Source: Endozoicomonas numazuensis
Lineage (GTDB): Bacteria; Pseudomonadota; Gammaproteobacteria; Pseudomonadales; Endozoicomonadaceae
Reading direction: 5' to 3'
Assembly (NCBI RefSeq): GCF_000722635.1
Contig: NZ_JOKH01000001.1
Span: forward strand, 537,845 to 601,844
DNA length: 64,000 bases
Shown piece by piece: positions 25,712-35,643 of this stretch (position 1 is the stretch's first letter; every line of letters starts with the position of its first letter). The notes below the pieces were generated by a model. That model saw only the letters and a program-made list of their open reading frames with translations. It ran no database searches and was not told the origin of the DNA. A program made the translations under genes and the position numbers.

Positions 25712-25861
25712 GAATTTAATCTCCAAGGTTTAGTATGTGTCGCTGCGATCCTGCAGTCATTGCAATAATCGCAATCATTTAAGCGACATCATGATACACC
25801 TGATAACGGCCTTAGCCTACAAACCCCAGCACAAATATCTATAAATTTTATCTCTTAGCTG

Positions 25862-25876
25862 ATAGTTAAAGTCTAT
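25862..25876. promoter_or_regulatory. Possible OxyR half-operator
   Basis: ATAG-N7-CTAT occurs exactly, as in one half of the OxyR operator. The adjoining positions do not give the second half, so this is a weak candidate. It is 151 bp upstream of the peroxiredoxin start in the 379 bp divergent gap shared with bfr (25712-26090), where I see nothing else specific. Confidence 0.3.
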
Positions 25877-26090
25877 CGATGAATGTATTTTCATTGAATT
25901 AGCAGATCTATTTATGGCGCTGACAGATAATACAAATAAGACATATTATCATTACATTTCAACAGCTTACCTTTGACAGAATTCAGTATGCCTCCATACT
26001 TCGAGCACCTGTAGATTTTATCGTGAACGTCACATCCCTCAATAAGGGAAGGTGATTTTATTTCGCTCGTAACAGTATGGAGCCTCCATT

Positions 26091-26564
26091 ATGCAAGGCG
26101 ACAAAGGTGTTCTGGATCATCTGAACAAAGTATTGATGAATGAGCTGACGGCCATTAACCAATACTTTCTGCATGCACGCATGCTTAAGAACTGGGGCGT
26201 CAATAAACTCGGTCAATATATCTATAAAGAGTCCATTGACGAGATGTGGCATGCCGACTGGCTCATTGAACGCATTCTTTTTCTGGAAGGCATGCCCGAC
26301 TTTAAATACATGCAGAAACCCATTATGGCCGGAGATGTTAAAGGCATTCTGGAAGCGGATCTACAACAAGAGCTGAAAGCAATTCCACCTTTGAAAGAGG
26401 CTATTGATGCTTGTGAGAAGGCAGGGGATTATGGCTCACGCCAGTTGCTGGAAAAGATTCTCGCGGCGGAGGAAGAACATATGGATAGCCTGGAAATCCA
26501 TCTGAATCGCATTAAAACTATGGGAATGGAAAATTACCTGCTCTCCCAGAGCGAAGAAGATTGA
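26091..26564 (+). CDS. bfr: Bacterioferritin
   Basis: The 157-residue product stores iron and detoxifies Fe(II) in a 24-mer shell. All ferroxidase ligands are in their usual places: Glu18, Glu51, His54, Glu94, Glu127 and His130. The heme-binding Met52 is present in DEMWHAD. GGAG precedes ATG 26091 by 9 nt. Its neighbours are a 2-Cys peroxiredoxin (divergent) and a monothiol glutaredoxin (convergent), giving a small iron and oxidative-stress cluster. I saw no clear Fur box upstream. Confidence 0.96.
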   Translation: MQGDKGVLDHLNKVLMNELTAINQYFLHARMLKNWGVNKLGQYIYKESIDEMWHADWLIERILFLEGMPDFKYMQKPIMAGDVKGILEADLQQELKAIPPLKEAIDACEKAGDYGSRQLLEKILAAEEEHMDSLEIHLNRIKTMGMENYLLSQSEED

Positions 26565-26603
26565 GGGTGGGAGGATGACCCCTCCCCACCTGAGCTACTG
26601 AAA

Positions 26604-26936
26604 TTATTCAGCACCTTCCTCTTTGCCTACAGCAGTCTTGACCATCTTTTGCAGGTCGCCACTGTTATACATTTCAATCAGAATGTCACTGCCACCCACC
26701 AGCTCGCCCTTAATCCACAGCTGTGGGAAGGTTGGCCAGTTAGCATATTTAGGCAGATTGGCACGAATTTCCGGGTTAGCCAGAATATCCACATAGGCGA
26801 ATTGCTCGCCACAAGCCATCAGAACCTGCACTGCCTTGGAGGAAAAGCCACACTGCGGCAGTTTGGGAGAACCTTTCATGTAGAGCAGAATGTCATGTGT
26901 TCCGATCTGCTCTTTTATTTGATCCATGATATCCAT
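26604..26936 (-). CDS. grxD: Monothiol glutaredoxin Grx4
   Basis: The 110-residue protein is of the CGFS class: GSPKLPQCGFSSKAVQVL holds the active cysteine, then NWPTFPQLWIKGELVGGSDI carries the glutathione-binding TFPQ..I..E..GG pattern. Such proteins bind [2Fe-2S] clusters with glutathione and, with BolA partners, help in iron-sulfur cluster trafficking. It is convergent with bfr, with a GC-rich hairpin-like sequence in the 39 bp between them (about 26563-26591). Confidence 0.96.
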   Translation of the reverse strand: MDIMDQIKEQIGTHDILLYMKGSPKLPQCGFSSKAVQVLMACGEQFAYVDILANPEIRANLPKYANWPTFPQLWIKGELVGGSDILIEMYNSGDLQKMVKTAVGKEEGAE

Positions 26937-27056
26937 GAAATCACCTCATCACCAAAATGGAATCAACGACTCTTTATAAGCTGTTGGCACTGGCATCGCA
27001 TTCTAAAGAAAATACCTGACTAACACCATTGGTTATACCGAACTCCTGTCAGGCAC

Positions 27057-27875
27057 TTACTGTTTAATCGCTGCCCGATATAAGGGCTCGACCTTAACAA
27101 CATTCACTTTAAGCCCTGAAATTCGGGTTTCATGGGATGGGTGAGTGCTCATAAACTCAGGCACATTATTACCACCTTCCTGCGACATTTTCTGCCAAAG
27201 GCTCACGGCAGCCTCTGGGTTATAGCCTGCACGAGCCATCAACTCAAGACCGATAAGGTCGGCTTCAGCTTCATTGGTACGACTGTTTGGGAGCGTCAGA
27301 GCATAGTTCGCCACTGTGTCGGCCAGACCATAAGTATTCACACCCAATAAAATCTGAACAGCATCTTTGCCCAGCTGAACCGCATAAGCCTGGGACATCG
27401 CTTCCCGACCATGCTCTCTCAGTGCATGAGCCATTTCATGGCCCATAATGGCCGCCACTTCGGCGTCCGTCAGCTTCAGTTTATTCAGGATTCCGGTGTA
27501 AAACATAATCTTACCTCCCGGCATACAGTAAGCATTCAGCTGCTCATCTTCCAACAGGTTGACTTCCCACTGCCAGCTCGTAGCATCCTGGCGATAAATG
27601 CCCACCTGCTCAATCAGACGATCCGCTATTTGCCTCAGCCTGCGAACCTCTTTCTGATCCTTGTTAAGCAGCTCGGCCTTGCGCCCTTTACCCAACTCCT
27701 GAAGGTATGCCTCTGACGCCATGGTGTGCACCTGCTCTTCAGACAGCATGGTGAACATTCTTTGCTCTCGATCTACTCCAAGTGTGCCACCTGAAGTAGT
27801 AGAAACAGACTGGCACCCTGTAAGCGACAGAAACAGAATACAAATACCGGAGAACGTTTTAAGAGATTTTTTCAT
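27057..27875 (-). CDS. M48 family metallopeptidase lipoprotein
   Basis: ATG 27875 is chosen because it gives a lipoprotein signal peptide with lipobox LSLTGC; the open frame runs further upstream into the aminotransferase gene. The 272-residue product carries the zinc motif IMGHEMAHALREH and the downstream Glu in RTNEAEADLIGLELM. It ends with the family motif STHPSHETRI. It belongs with the LoiP/YcaL group of periplasmic M48 peptidases, which take part in envelope protein quality control. AGAAG is 7 nt upstream of the start. It starts 10 bp after the aminotransferase stop, so the two form an operon. Confidence 0.9.
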   Translation of the reverse strand: MKKSLKTFSGICILFLSLTGCQSVSTTSGGTLGVDREQRMFTMLSEEQVHTMASEAYLQELGKGRKAELLNKDQKEVRRLRQIADRLIEQVGIYRQDATSWQWEVNLLEDEQLNAYCMPGGKIMFYTGILNKLKLTDAEVAAIMGHEMAHALREHGREAMSQAYAVQLGKDAVQILLGVNTYGLADTVANYALTLPNSRTNEAEADLIGLELMARAGYNPEAAVSLWQKMSQEGGNNVPEFMSTHPSHETRISGLKVNVVKVEPLYRAAIKQ

Positions 27876-27885
27876 TGTTATACTT

Positions 27886-29154
27886 CTATTTATTCCCAAG
27901 CCACTCACTCAGCACATCACAAGCCCTGACCAGCTTGGGGCAATACTCGTCCATAAAGTTATCAGATATCCCGGCACCTATTGCAGAAAGCGCTCTGGCA
28001 CCGTCAAAGTCCACATAAGCCATGCGAGTATATAACTGGTCAGCCGTCATTCCAAAATCAGAACCTGGTAACATGGCAATGCCCGTCTCATCCAGAATCC
28101 TTGCACACAATGTCTCATCAGTTTCTATCCCCTTTCTTGATAACATTGCACGCCACTTCTGAAAGCTCACAAAAAGATAGAACCCACCTTCTGGAGCTTC
28201 CATCTCCAGCCGGCAATCACGGAGACGTGACACCATGTAATCTGATATGACCTTTAGCACTTTTCTGCTGGCTTCCAGGTAAGCATCAATCGCCGAAGAA
28301 GGCGTAAAAGCGGTGATCGCGGCATACTGAGTTGGAGCACTGATTGAGGTAAAGGTCTCACTGGCTATCACCGCCATGGCGTCCTGCAGAGGTCTGAGTT
28401 CATCAGGAAACACCATCAGCCCCAATCGCCAACCACCCGCACCACACCACTTACTCAACCCACTACTGATCACCGTACCCTCAGGATAAAATTCCGCCAA
28501 TGACTGAAACTGCCCGGAAAAAGAAGTTTCAGCGTAGATCTCATCTGCAACAATGATCAGCTTATGCTTACGAGCCACCACAGCCAGCTGCTTAAAGCTG
28601 GCCGCATCGTAACCACAACCGGTAGGGTTGGATGGGTAATTGAGAATCAGCAGCCTGGTTTTCGACGGATTTGACTGACAATATTGATCGAGCTGATCTG
28701 GCTGAATTTGCCAGCGATTCTCCGCCGAAACGGGTAAGTAGGTAACCTGACGCCCAAGAAGCTGTGCCTGGGGCGCGTAAGATACCCAGGAAGGGGCTGG
28801 TATTAACAAATCAGACTGACACGCCATCTGAAGATTAAACAGTAATTCTTTAGACCCCGGGCCTATCAGAACACTGTCTGACGAAAACCCCAACCCGGTA
28901 CGTCCTCTATAATAATCAGCCACTGTCGCCCGCAATGGCTGTAAGCCTTTAACCGGCAAATAATCTTTTTCTCTGGCTGCAGCCTGAAGAGACTCCACTA
29001 CGATTTCCGGTACTGGAAAAGGAGACTGACCTAATCCCAGTTTAATAACTGACTTCCCCTGCGCTATCAGCTGATTGCTTTCCTCATTGATTTTAAGTGT
29101 CGCAGAAGGTTTGAGAGATCGTACAGAAGGACTCAACTGGTCTAACTCGAACAT
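27886..29154 (-). CDS. Class I/II pyridoxal-phosphate aminotransferase
   Basis: From ATG 29154 the product is 422 residues; longer starts at 29184 and 29289 lack ribosome-binding sites. Fold-type I features: LGLGQSPFPVPE at the N-terminus, NYPSNPTGCGYD, the cofactor-binding DEIYAE, and the Schiff-base lysine in SSGLSKWCGAGGWRLGLMV. The family includes aspartate and aromatic aminotransferases. The substrate is not evident from sequence; the replacement of the usual SK.(F/Y) by SKWCGAGGWR is notable. The next gene on the strand is the M48 peptidase. A gene of unknown function starts divergently 108 bp away. Confidence 0.85.
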   Translation of the reverse strand: MFELDQLSPSVRSLKPSATLKINEESNQLIAQGKSVIKLGLGQSPFPVPEIVVESLQAAAREKDYLPVKGLQPLRATVADYYRGRTGLGFSSDSVLIGPGSKELLFNLQMACQSDLLIPAPSWVSYAPQAQLLGRQVTYLPVSAENRWQIQPDQLDQYCQSNPSKTRLLILNYPSNPTGCGYDAASFKQLAVVARKHKLIIVADEIYAETSFSGQFQSLAEFYPEGTVISSGLSKWCGAGGWRLGLMVFPDELRPLQDAMAVIASETFTSISAPTQYAAITAFTPSSAIDAYLEASRKVLKVISDYMVSRLRDCRLEMEAPEGGFYLFVSFQKWRAMLSRKGIETDETLCARILDETGIAMLPGSDFGMTADQLYTRMAYVDFDGARALSAIGAGISDNFMDEYCPKLVRACDVLSEWLGNK

Positions 29155-29261
29155 GACGTCACCGCTTTCCCTGGCTGATGTCATTTGATTATTGACTGGT
29201 TGATCAGGAAGGTAAACCCATATTGCTATAGTAAGTGAAGCAACCTGGCAGGATTGACAAA

Positions 29262-30143
29262 ATGAGTGTACAAGGACCCGGAAACTCAACCAGACTTTCT
29301 CCTATTTCTGATAAGAGTCACCCTGTAAAAGCTAATTACTGGTTTAGCCCATGGTCTCTGGTTAAAGCTATTTCAAGACTATTATTCGGAATATCCAGAC
29401 ACGATGACCAACCTGACAATCGACACCTGAATGAATACAAGATCACTCACCCTGCAGACTCTGACAGCCAGAAACCCTACTCTCTGCCAGATTCTATGGT
29501 TCATCTTGCCGATCAATTCAGCCTACTGAGCCAATCACGACAAGTTTCAAAAAATGACCCTCAATGGTCAGACACCTGGTCTTTTGTATCTGATTACTTG
29601 ACCTCACCTGCAGAGCCTTCTTCAGAGTCTCAAGACAATGAATCCTTTAGCTTTTTTAAGGATGAAAATAGAAATCAGCACCATTCGCTCTATGCTCTGA
29701 TGCCCGACAAGAAAACAGTGTTAAAAGGAGATATCAATGAAACACTGGATCAATGTCTTGAGCAATACGAACCAGAGGATCCTGCAGCACTCAAGCGCCA
29801 GATGACCGAACTTTGCAGCCAGAGTGTTTCAAATTCATTATTCGCCCTCCTGAAGAGCCATATTCAGGATACTCTCAGTGAAGATGTCACTCCCAAGTTC
29901 ATCTACGATGAGTTGGAAACAACGACAACATTCCTATGCAAAAAAGACAGTATCGAAGCTCAAATGGTGCTGTACTGTGGCTCTTTCCAACTGATCGATA
30001 TCTTTACCAGCCAAAGAGCTGAGCTCAAAACACCGGTAACCATCAGGGCCAAAATAACACTGCCTGTCAACAAACCTGGGGCAGGCTCTCTCGAGCACCT
30101 TTCTATAGATGTTGGTGCAATCTCTGATGTTTCAGCTCTGTAA
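29262..30143 (+). CDS. Protein of unknown function
   Basis: I use ATG 29262 because AGGATTGACAAA precedes it; a GTG at 29235 is in frame. The 293-residue product has no signal peptide. Its first half is polar and likely disordered (Ser, Asp, Gln, His rich); the second half looks folded, with predicted helices and strands. It includes LEHLSIDVGAISDVS at the C-terminus. I recognise no domain. It is followed 58 bp later by a lipoprotein-like gene whose beta-rich part also speaks of 'DLPLEPQSI', but no homology between them is evident. Possibly lineage-specific. Confidence 0.6.
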   Translation: MSVQGPGNSTRLSPISDKSHPVKANYWFSPWSLVKAISRLLFGISRHDDQPDNRHLNEYKITHPADSDSQKPYSLPDSMVHLADQFSLLSQSRQVSKNDPQWSDTWSFVSDYLTSPAEPSSESQDNESFSFFKDENRNQHHSLYALMPDKKTVLKGDINETLDQCLEQYEPEDPAALKRQMTELCSQSVSNSLFALLKSHIQDTLSEDVTPKFIYDELETTTTFLCKKDSIEAQMVLYCGSFQLIDIFTSQRAELKTPVTIRAKITLPVNKPGAGSLEHLSIDVGAISDVSAL

Positions 30144-30201
30144 GACTACCCCCTGCAAACGATCTCTATACTGAAGCTAAAATCTGGTCAGGGAATGAAT
30201 C

Positions 30202-30753
30202 ATGAGCACTCCGGACAAAACACAGGAGAGCAGGAATATTAACCGCCTTCAAGGTAGCACTGAACCGCAAAACAAAACCGTTACAACCCCTCACAACCTA
30301 AACTCAAGGAATTTATTAGATGTCCAACACAAGAAATCATCCACTCTCTGGTCTAACTCAGTTTTTTTGATGATGCCCTGTCTATTGCTCTTATCGGGGT
30401 GCTCACTGGTGACTCAGAACAAAGAATCTTCCCAGACCCAGTACCAGCTGGACGCCAACCTGATCATTAATGATCTTCCCCTGGAACCCCAAAGCATTAC
30501 TACCACGATGGATCAGAGAGCAACGCTTTATTTTGAAGATTCACAACATAACCAGTTCTTCAAGGTCTTCTGCATTTTGAAACCTGGCGAGCAAGAGGGG
30601 ACTGTAGAGATTTTTACCAGTGTCCATACTGAAGTAACAGCCCCTTCCTTTCTGACTTATGAAGGGCAAGAGGCTTCAGCCACCTTCCCCCCAAAACAGC
30701 CAGTTATTGAAGTTAAAGTCAGAGCCACACCTGTTAAGCCAACTCCTCCCTGA
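30202..30753 (+). CDS. Lipoprotein with a long N-terminal pre-extension
   Basis: The start is well supported: AGGGAATGAATC precedes ATG 30202. The lipobox LLLSGC, however, appears only at about residue 67, after ~50 polar residues (Thr, Asn and Gln rich) and a hydrophobic run MMPCLLLL. Either the protein is anchored as a type II membrane protein with a cytoplasmic tail, or a later start is used (ATG around residue 57). The C-terminal domain is short and probably beta-rich, ending in a Pro/Lys tail. The 3' end overlaps metE by 20 bp on the opposite strand. Function unknown. Confidence 0.6.
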   Translation: MSTPDKTQESRNINRLQGSTEPQNKTVTTPHNLNSRNLLDVQHKKSSTLWSNSVFLMMPCLLLLSGCSLVTQNKESSQTQYQLDANLIINDLPLEPQSITTTMDQRATLYFEDSQHNQFFKVFCILKPGEQEGTVEIFTSVHTEVTAPSFLTYEGQEASATFPPKQPVIEVKVRATPVKPTPP

Positions 30754-33019
30754 GCTCGGTGGCGACTTGAACCATATTACTCAAAGCTGCTTCTACTTCA
30801 GGCCAGTCACGTGTCTTAAGCCCACAATCAGGATTGACCCAAAGACGCTGAGCCGGGATTTTTTCAGCGGCCTTTTTCATTAGCTGCTTCATCCACATCG
30901 ATTCAGGAACATTGGGGGAATGGATATCATAAACCCCCGGACCAATCTCATTCGGGTATTCAAACTGTTCAAAAGCATCCAACAACTCCATGTCTGACCT
31001 GGAAGTCTCAATGGTAATAACATCTGCATCCATCGCAGCAATGTATTCAATGATGTCATTGAATTCGCTGTAACACATATGAGTATGTATTTGAGTCTCA
31101 TCTCGAACGCCACTGGCAGCTATCCTGAAGCTTTTAACCGCCCAATCCAGGTAAGCAGGCCAGTTCTCCTGACGTAATGGCAAACCTTCACGAATAGCCG
31201 GCTCATCAATTTGGATAATGCCAATTCCCGCCTTTTCCAGATCAACCACTTCGTCTCTAAGCGCCAATGCCAACTGCATGCATGAAACACTGCGATCCAC
31301 ATCTTCCCTGGGGAAAGACCAGCATAATATTGTCACCGGGCCTGTCAGCATACCCTTCATCCATTTACTGGTTTGATCCTGAGCATAGCGACTCCAGTTC
31401 ACAGTCATAGGGTCAGGCCTGGAAACATCACCAATAATAATGGGGGGTTTTACACAACGACTGCCGTAGCTCTGAACCCAGCCATTACTGGTAAACGCAA
31501 ACCCATTCAGCTGCTCACCAAAGTATTCAACCATGTCATTACGCTCAGCTTCACCATGAACCAGAACATCCAGCCCCAGCGCTTCCTGCCTGTTCACCGT
31601 GTCCCTGATTTCCTTCTGCATGGCTTCAACATAGGCAGCCTCACTCAACTCACCCTTCTTAAATAAACGACGTTGCTTTCGTATATCAACAGTCTGAGGG
31701 AAAGAACCAATAGTCGTGGTTGGGAACAACGGTAATTTAAGCCTGGAAGCCTGAACAATGGCTCTTTCACTGTAGGGTAAATGACGCTGATCATCTCCCT
31801 CGGAAATTCCAGCCACTCTCGACTGAACAGCAGGGTTGTGAATTCTCGAGGACTGACTTCGGGTTTCAACCGCTCGATCAGAGGCTGCCAAGAAGGCGCT
31901 GACTTCAGAACTCAGGTCTCCTGAAAGCAACCCGGCAATTGTCGATACTTCCTGACACTTTTGAACCGCAAACGCAAACCAGGACTTTAACTCCTCATCC
32001 AGACTCGCCTCACACTCAAGGTCAACCGGAGAATGCAAAAGTGAACAGCTGGGAGCAATCCAGAGACGATCGCCCAACCGCTCACTGGCCTCACGAAGCT
32101 TACCAACGATGGAACGAATATCAGCTTTCCAGACATTCCTGCCATTCACAACACCGGCAGAAAGCACTTTGTAAGAAGGCAGTCGATCCAGAATACCGGT
32201 CAGCTGATCAGCACCACGCACCAGATCGACATGCAGACCTTCAACAGGCAAGTTAACCACCGTTGTTGTCGTGCCATTCAGGCCCCCAAAATAAGTGGCC
32301 AGAAGAATCTTCAGGTTTTTGCCCTGCAGCCTGTTATAAGTCGATTCAAAAGCCTGGTGCCATTCGGCAGGCAAATCCAACACCAAAATGGGCTCATCAA
32401 TCTGAACCCACTCAACGCCCAGATCTGATAATTGACTCAGTACTTGACCATAGACCTCTATTACATCATCCAGAAGATCCAGACGATCAAACACTTCACC
32501 CTTAACTTTTCCCAGCCACAGCCAGGTCAGCGGACCAATCAGAGTGGGCTTTACCTTAAAGCCTGCTTCTATTGCCTCCCGGGTTTCACGAACTATCTCT
32601 GAGGACGACAACTTAAAAGACTGATTTTTATGCAACTCTGGAACAATATAGTGATAATTGGTATCGAACCATTTAGTCATTTCACAAGCAGCGGCGGGAC
32701 TACCACTGGGCGCCCTGCCACGAGCCATGCGAAAAAGTGTATCAATGTCTTCACAATCGGAGTCTGTGCCAAATCGTGCGGGTACAGCTCCCAGCATGAG
32801 AGAATGGTTCAACATCTGGTCATACCAGGCAAAATCCCCGACCGGAATCAGATCCAGCCCGGCTGCCTTTTGCTGAGCCCAGTGCTGTAGCCTCAGACAC
32901 CTGCCTTCCTCCAGCAGCGCTTCTTTACCCAGCTCTCCTTTCCAGTAGGCTTCCTGTGCTTTTTTTAGCTCTCGATTTGCACCAATACGTGGAAAGCCAC
33001 CACTGTGTGAGATTGCCAT
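30734..33019 (-). CDS. metE: Cobalamin-independent methionine synthase
   Basis: The enzyme transfers the methyl of 5-methyltetrahydropteroyl-triglutamate to homocysteine. From ATG 33019 (CAGG close upstream) the product is 761 residues, standard for MetE; homology begins at [13 protein letters not shown]. Zinc ligands are visible in HMCYSEFND and NPDCGLKTR. The N-terminal duplicated barrel and the C-terminal catalytic barrel starting at TTIGSFPQT are complete. It is divergent from metR, the classical arrangement, and convergent with the lipoprotein gene it overlaps. Growth without B12 would be possible. No cobalamin riboswitch was seen upstream. Confidence 0.97.
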   Translation of the reverse strand: MAISHSGGFPRIGANRELKKAQEAYWKGELGKEALLEEGRCLRLQHWAQQKAAGLDLIPVGDFAWYDQMLNHSLMLGAVPARFGTDSDCEDIDTLFRMARGRAPSGSPAAACEMTKWFDTNYHYIVPELHKNQSFKLSSSEIVRETREAIEAGFKVKPTLIGPLTWLWLGKVKGEVFDRLDLLDDVIEVYGQVLSQLSDLGVEWVQIDEPILVLDLPAEWHQAFESTYNRLQGKNLKILLATYFGGLNGTTTTVVNLPVEGLHVDLVRGADQLTGILDRLPSYKVLSAGVVNGRNVWKADIRSIVGKLREASERLGDRLWIAPSCSLLHSPVDLECEASLDEELKSWFAFAVQKCQEVSTIAGLLSGDLSSEVSAFLAASDRAVETRSQSSRIHNPAVQSRVAGISEGDDQRHLPYSERAIVQASRLKLPLFPTTTIGSFPQTVDIRKQRRLFKKGELSEAAYVEAMQKEIRDTVNRQEALGLDVLVHGEAERNDMVEYFGEQLNGFAFTSNGWVQSYGSRCVKPPIIIGDVSRPDPMTVNWSRYAQDQTSKWMKGMLTGPVTILCWSFPREDVDRSVSCMQLALALRDEVVDLEKAGIGIIQIDEPAIREGLPLRQENWPAYLDWAVKSFRIAASGVRDETQIHTHMCYSEFNDIIEYIAAMDADVITIETSRSDMELLDAFEQFEYPNEIGPGVYDIHSPNVPESMWMKQLMKKAAEKIPAQRLWVNPDCGLKTRDWPEVEAALSNMVQVATELREELA

Positions 33020-33138
33020 AACCTGATTCCCCAGAGCGTCCACTCTTGTTTATTCAGAGACATTGTTTCAATACCCTTGGCGACGATAAACGCTTCCCGC
33101 CACCCAAAGCGTGAAATGCCAACCAGACCAGCCAGGAA

Positions 33139-33162
33139 CCTGTCAGACTTAATTCTGACAGG
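33139..33162. promoter_or_regulatory. Inverted repeat in the metE-metR divergent region
   Basis: CCTGTCAG and CTGACAGG form a perfect 8 bp dyad around an 8 bp centre. It has no T-run, so an operator is more likely than a terminator. It is 120 bp from metE and 152 bp from metR. Confidence 0.4.
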
Positions 33163-33226
33163 CCCTCAGATAAATTTAATGGCTGCCTGTGACTCATGGA
33201 GTATCAGTGTGGTTGACGAAACAAGT

Positions 33227-33239
33227 TGAATCAAACTCA
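33227..33239. promoter_or_regulatory. Candidate MetR binding site
   Basis: TGAATCAAACTCA matches the MetR consensus TGAA-N5-TTCA with one mismatch and lies 75 bp upstream of metR in the divergent control region. Confidence 0.35.
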
Positions 33240-33313
33240 TTCTTCTAATGATAAAAGTGAACAAAATTGATAATCTTCTAGAAAAATCACCCTCTTCATG
33301 AAAATTATTAAAT

Positions 33314-34252
33314 ATGACGATCAACATAGGGCTGGAACTGAGACACCTGAAAACACTGCATGCATTGAAGCAGACGGGTAGCCTGGTGGAAGCAGCAAGA
33401 AGCCTGCACCTGACTCAGTCCGCTTTGTCTCATCAAATCAAGGAACTGGAAGCCCGGGTTGGCATGGAATTGTTTATTCGCAAAACCCGCCCCCCCAGAT
33501 TCACGTCAGCTGGCCTTCGAATTTTACAGTTAGCAGATGAAGTGCTGCCGCAGGTCAGACATGCAGAGCAGGATTTGTTCAGGCTGGCTGGAGGAGAATC
33601 TGGACGCCTCAACATTGCTATAGAATGTCACAGCTGCTACCAGTGGCTAATGCCTACCATTGACGCCTATCGTCAGCAGTGGCCAGAAGTAGAGATGGAC
33701 TTTGCGACTGGATTCAATTTTGCGCCCCTGCCGGCTCTATCAAGGGGAGAGCTGGATCTGGTGGTCACCTCTGACCCGATTGATATTCCTGGTCTGACTT
33801 ATATCCCTCTGTTCCGTTATGAGATGCTCCTGGCTCTCTCCAGACGCCACCCTTTACTGGACAAGGAATATATTGAGCCTGCCGATCTCGAAGAAGAAAC
33901 ACTGATCATCTACCCCATTGATCATGACCGGCTTGATATCTTCAATCGATTTCTGGACCCAGAGAACAAAGAACCCAGTCAGGTCAGAACGGTTGAGTTG
34001 ACCCTGATGATGCTGCAGCTGGTTGCCAGTCAGCGAGGTGTCTGTGCACTGCCTAACTGGGCTCTGGCTGAATACCTTGAAAAAGACCATGTGGCAGCAA
34101 GAAAATTAGGAAGTGAAGGACTCTGGTCAACGCTCTACGCGGGCATCCGGGTTGAACAAAAAGAGCAGCCGTATATTGCGGACTTTCTGGAAACCGCCAG
34201 AGAGACCTGTTTCAAAACGCTATCGGGCGTTCTACCCGCAATACCGGGATAA
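33314..34252 (+). CDS. metR: LysR-family regulator MetR
   Basis: The 312-residue LysR protein begins with the winged helix-turn-helix HLKTLHALKQTGSLVEAARSLHLTQSALSHQIKELE, followed by the periplasmic-binding-protein-like effector domain (LNIAIECHSCYQWLMPTI, close to E. coli MetR). MetR activates metE and other methionine genes with homocysteine as co-inducer. The divergent position to metE supports the identity. No strong ribosome-binding site precedes ATG 33314. Confidence 0.95.
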   Translation: MTINIGLELRHLKTLHALKQTGSLVEAARSLHLTQSALSHQIKELEARVGMELFIRKTRPPRFTSAGLRILQLADEVLPQVRHAEQDLFRLAGGESGRLNIAIECHSCYQWLMPTIDAYRQQWPEVEMDFATGFNFAPLPALSRGELDLVVTSDPIDIPGLTYIPLFRYEMLLALSRRHPLLDKEYIEPADLEEETLIIYPIDHDRLDIFNRFLDPENKEPSQVRTVELTLMMLQLVASQRGVCALPNWALAEYLEKDHVAARKLGSEGLWSTLYAGIRVEQKEQPYIADFLETARETCFKTLSGVLPAIPG

Positions 34253-34293
34253 TCTACAATTACCCCGGCCCAGAATCAGAGCTTGTAACGGTC

Positions 34294-35430
34294 TCAAATT
34301 GACGTGGGATAAATGGCAAAGCTGGATATACCACAGGTGTTCACTTTATCCTTTTGAACTTTCACATAGCCCTTTTGGCCCCACCAGCTTCCCCAGTTGT
34401 TCTTGATCAACCAGAACGCCTCACCATGGCTATCCCTGCCATAGCCAACGAGTAACATGGCATGATCAATCTTTGCTGGAGTGTGGCAATGGCTGGCCTT
34501 GAAAACACCTGTAAGATAGAACTGAAACCAAAATGAAGAGGCTTCCATAGACACCGAAACAGGTTGCTTCAAGAGGGTAACCTGAAGGGCTTTGTCATCG
34601 CCTTGAGGTACCGAAGCATAGCCTCCCACCTTGATGTGAGTCGGGCATTTGTCGATAAGCTGTTTCTTGCAGCTGAGTTCCATTGAATAATAGTGTCGGT
34701 AACAACTTTCAGGACAGATGCCGTCCGTTTTTGAATAGTCCATCACCACCCCGGGCCAGGCACCTTTACAGCCATCCTGCTTCGGAGTGCAATCCAGCAC
34801 CTGCTGAACGCTTAAAGCGGTCACGGTCATGTTGTTGTGTATCGCATGAAAACTCTCTACAGCCTCAGTACCACTAAAAGCCCAGCAACTGCCACAGAAC
34901 CACTGATTTCTAGGAGAGGTGATAACACCTTTATCTCTCCAGTCAAAACTATCGGGCAATGCACTCAACCGTTGCTGCAACTCCAACCCTTTCAGCTCTG
35001 GCAACACCTCAGGCCTTTTTGCAGGTAACTGGAGAGTCAGATATCTGTTCTGAAACTCTTCCTGTGTCAGATCAGCATGTGCCGTTATACCGAGCCTTAA
35101 AGACTCACCTTTACTAACGCTCTCAGCATTTTCTTTAATGATACGCTGAAGGTTTTCATTAAAAATGGTTGCACGTTTACTGATCTCTTCTTCGGTTTCG
35201 GGGAGCACAAACAGCTCTGTACTTTTTCTTGATTCCGAAAAAGCATCACGAAACCACTGATAGGCTTCTTCTGGACTGAGGCCTTGGTAATACTCAGGAT
35301 TGATAGCTTCCTGATTGACCTTCTGCTGTTTATCCGGCAAAAGCGCTGCTGCGTAAGCTTCTGACAATGAAAACAGCAGACCCGCAACAACAATGATTCG
35401 ATTCACAACAGTTTGATGGGATATCTTCAT
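34294..35430 (-). CDS. Exported papain-family (C1) cysteine protease
   Basis: ATG 35430 is preceded by GGGGAGAG and opens a signal peptide ending LSEAYA; the frame itself extends to 35586. The 378-residue preproprotein has a propeptide of the I29 inhibitor type (EEISKRATIFNENLQRI), then the mature enzyme from LPDSFDWRDKGVI. Catalytic residues are visible: Gln and Cys in NQWFCGSCWAFSG, His in KIDHAMLLVGYG, Asn in IKNNWGSWWGQKGYV. Cysteines for several disulfides are present. The sequence is strongly like eukaryotic cathepsin L/papain enzymes. Such proteases occur in host-associated bacteria, where degradation of host protein is an inferred role. A terminator separates it from the upstream rstB. 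Confidence 0.92.
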   Translation of the reverse strand: MKISHQTVVNRIIVVAGLLFSLSEAYAAALLPDKQQKVNQEAINPEYYQGLSPEEAYQWFRDAFSESRKSTELFVLPETEEEISKRATIFNENLQRIIKENAESVSKGESLRLGITAHADLTQEEFQNRYLTLQLPAKRPEVLPELKGLELQQRLSALPDSFDWRDKGVITSPRNQWFCGSCWAFSGTEAVESFHAIHNNMTVTALSVQQVLDCTPKQDGCKGAWPGVVMDYSKTDGICPESCYRHYYSMELSCKKQLIDKCPTHIKVGGYASVPQGDDKALQVTLLKQPVSVSMEASSFWFQFYLTGVFKASHCHTPAKIDHAMLLVGYGRDSHGEAFWLIKNNWGSWWGQKGYVKVQKDKVNTCGISSFAIYPTSI

Positions 35431-35531
35431 TGCTCTCCCCTGCCTGATAGGCTGTCTGGAAAGGACACAAGTCGTGAAAAAAGAGAAAGAACTGATAAGA
35501 AAAATAGTTCGACCAGACAGTATTTCAAGAA

Positions 35532-35580
35532 AAATAAAAAAAAAGAGAAGGCCAGCTTTAATAAGATAACCTTCTCTTTT
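35532..35580 (-). terminator. Intrinsic terminator downstream of the two-component operon
   Basis: On the minus strand AAAAGAGAAGG and CCTTCTCTTTT form a perfect 11 bp stem around an 18 nt loop, running into nine T residues. It ends the rstAB transcript before the protease gene. Confidence 0.88.
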
Positions 35581-35643
35581 AATCAAAAAAATATAAAATC
35601 AACTGGTTCAGCGATGCCCGTATTCAGAATACATTGCTAACTA

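Noticed and set aside
25920-25980. Fur-box-like sequence upstream of bfr
   Set aside because: Only a TATCATTA half-site is seen; the 19 bp palindrome is not matched.
33020-33313. Possible cobalamin or SAM riboswitch before metE
   Set aside because: No B12-box or SAM-riboswitch core sequence found; the divergent metR already explains control.
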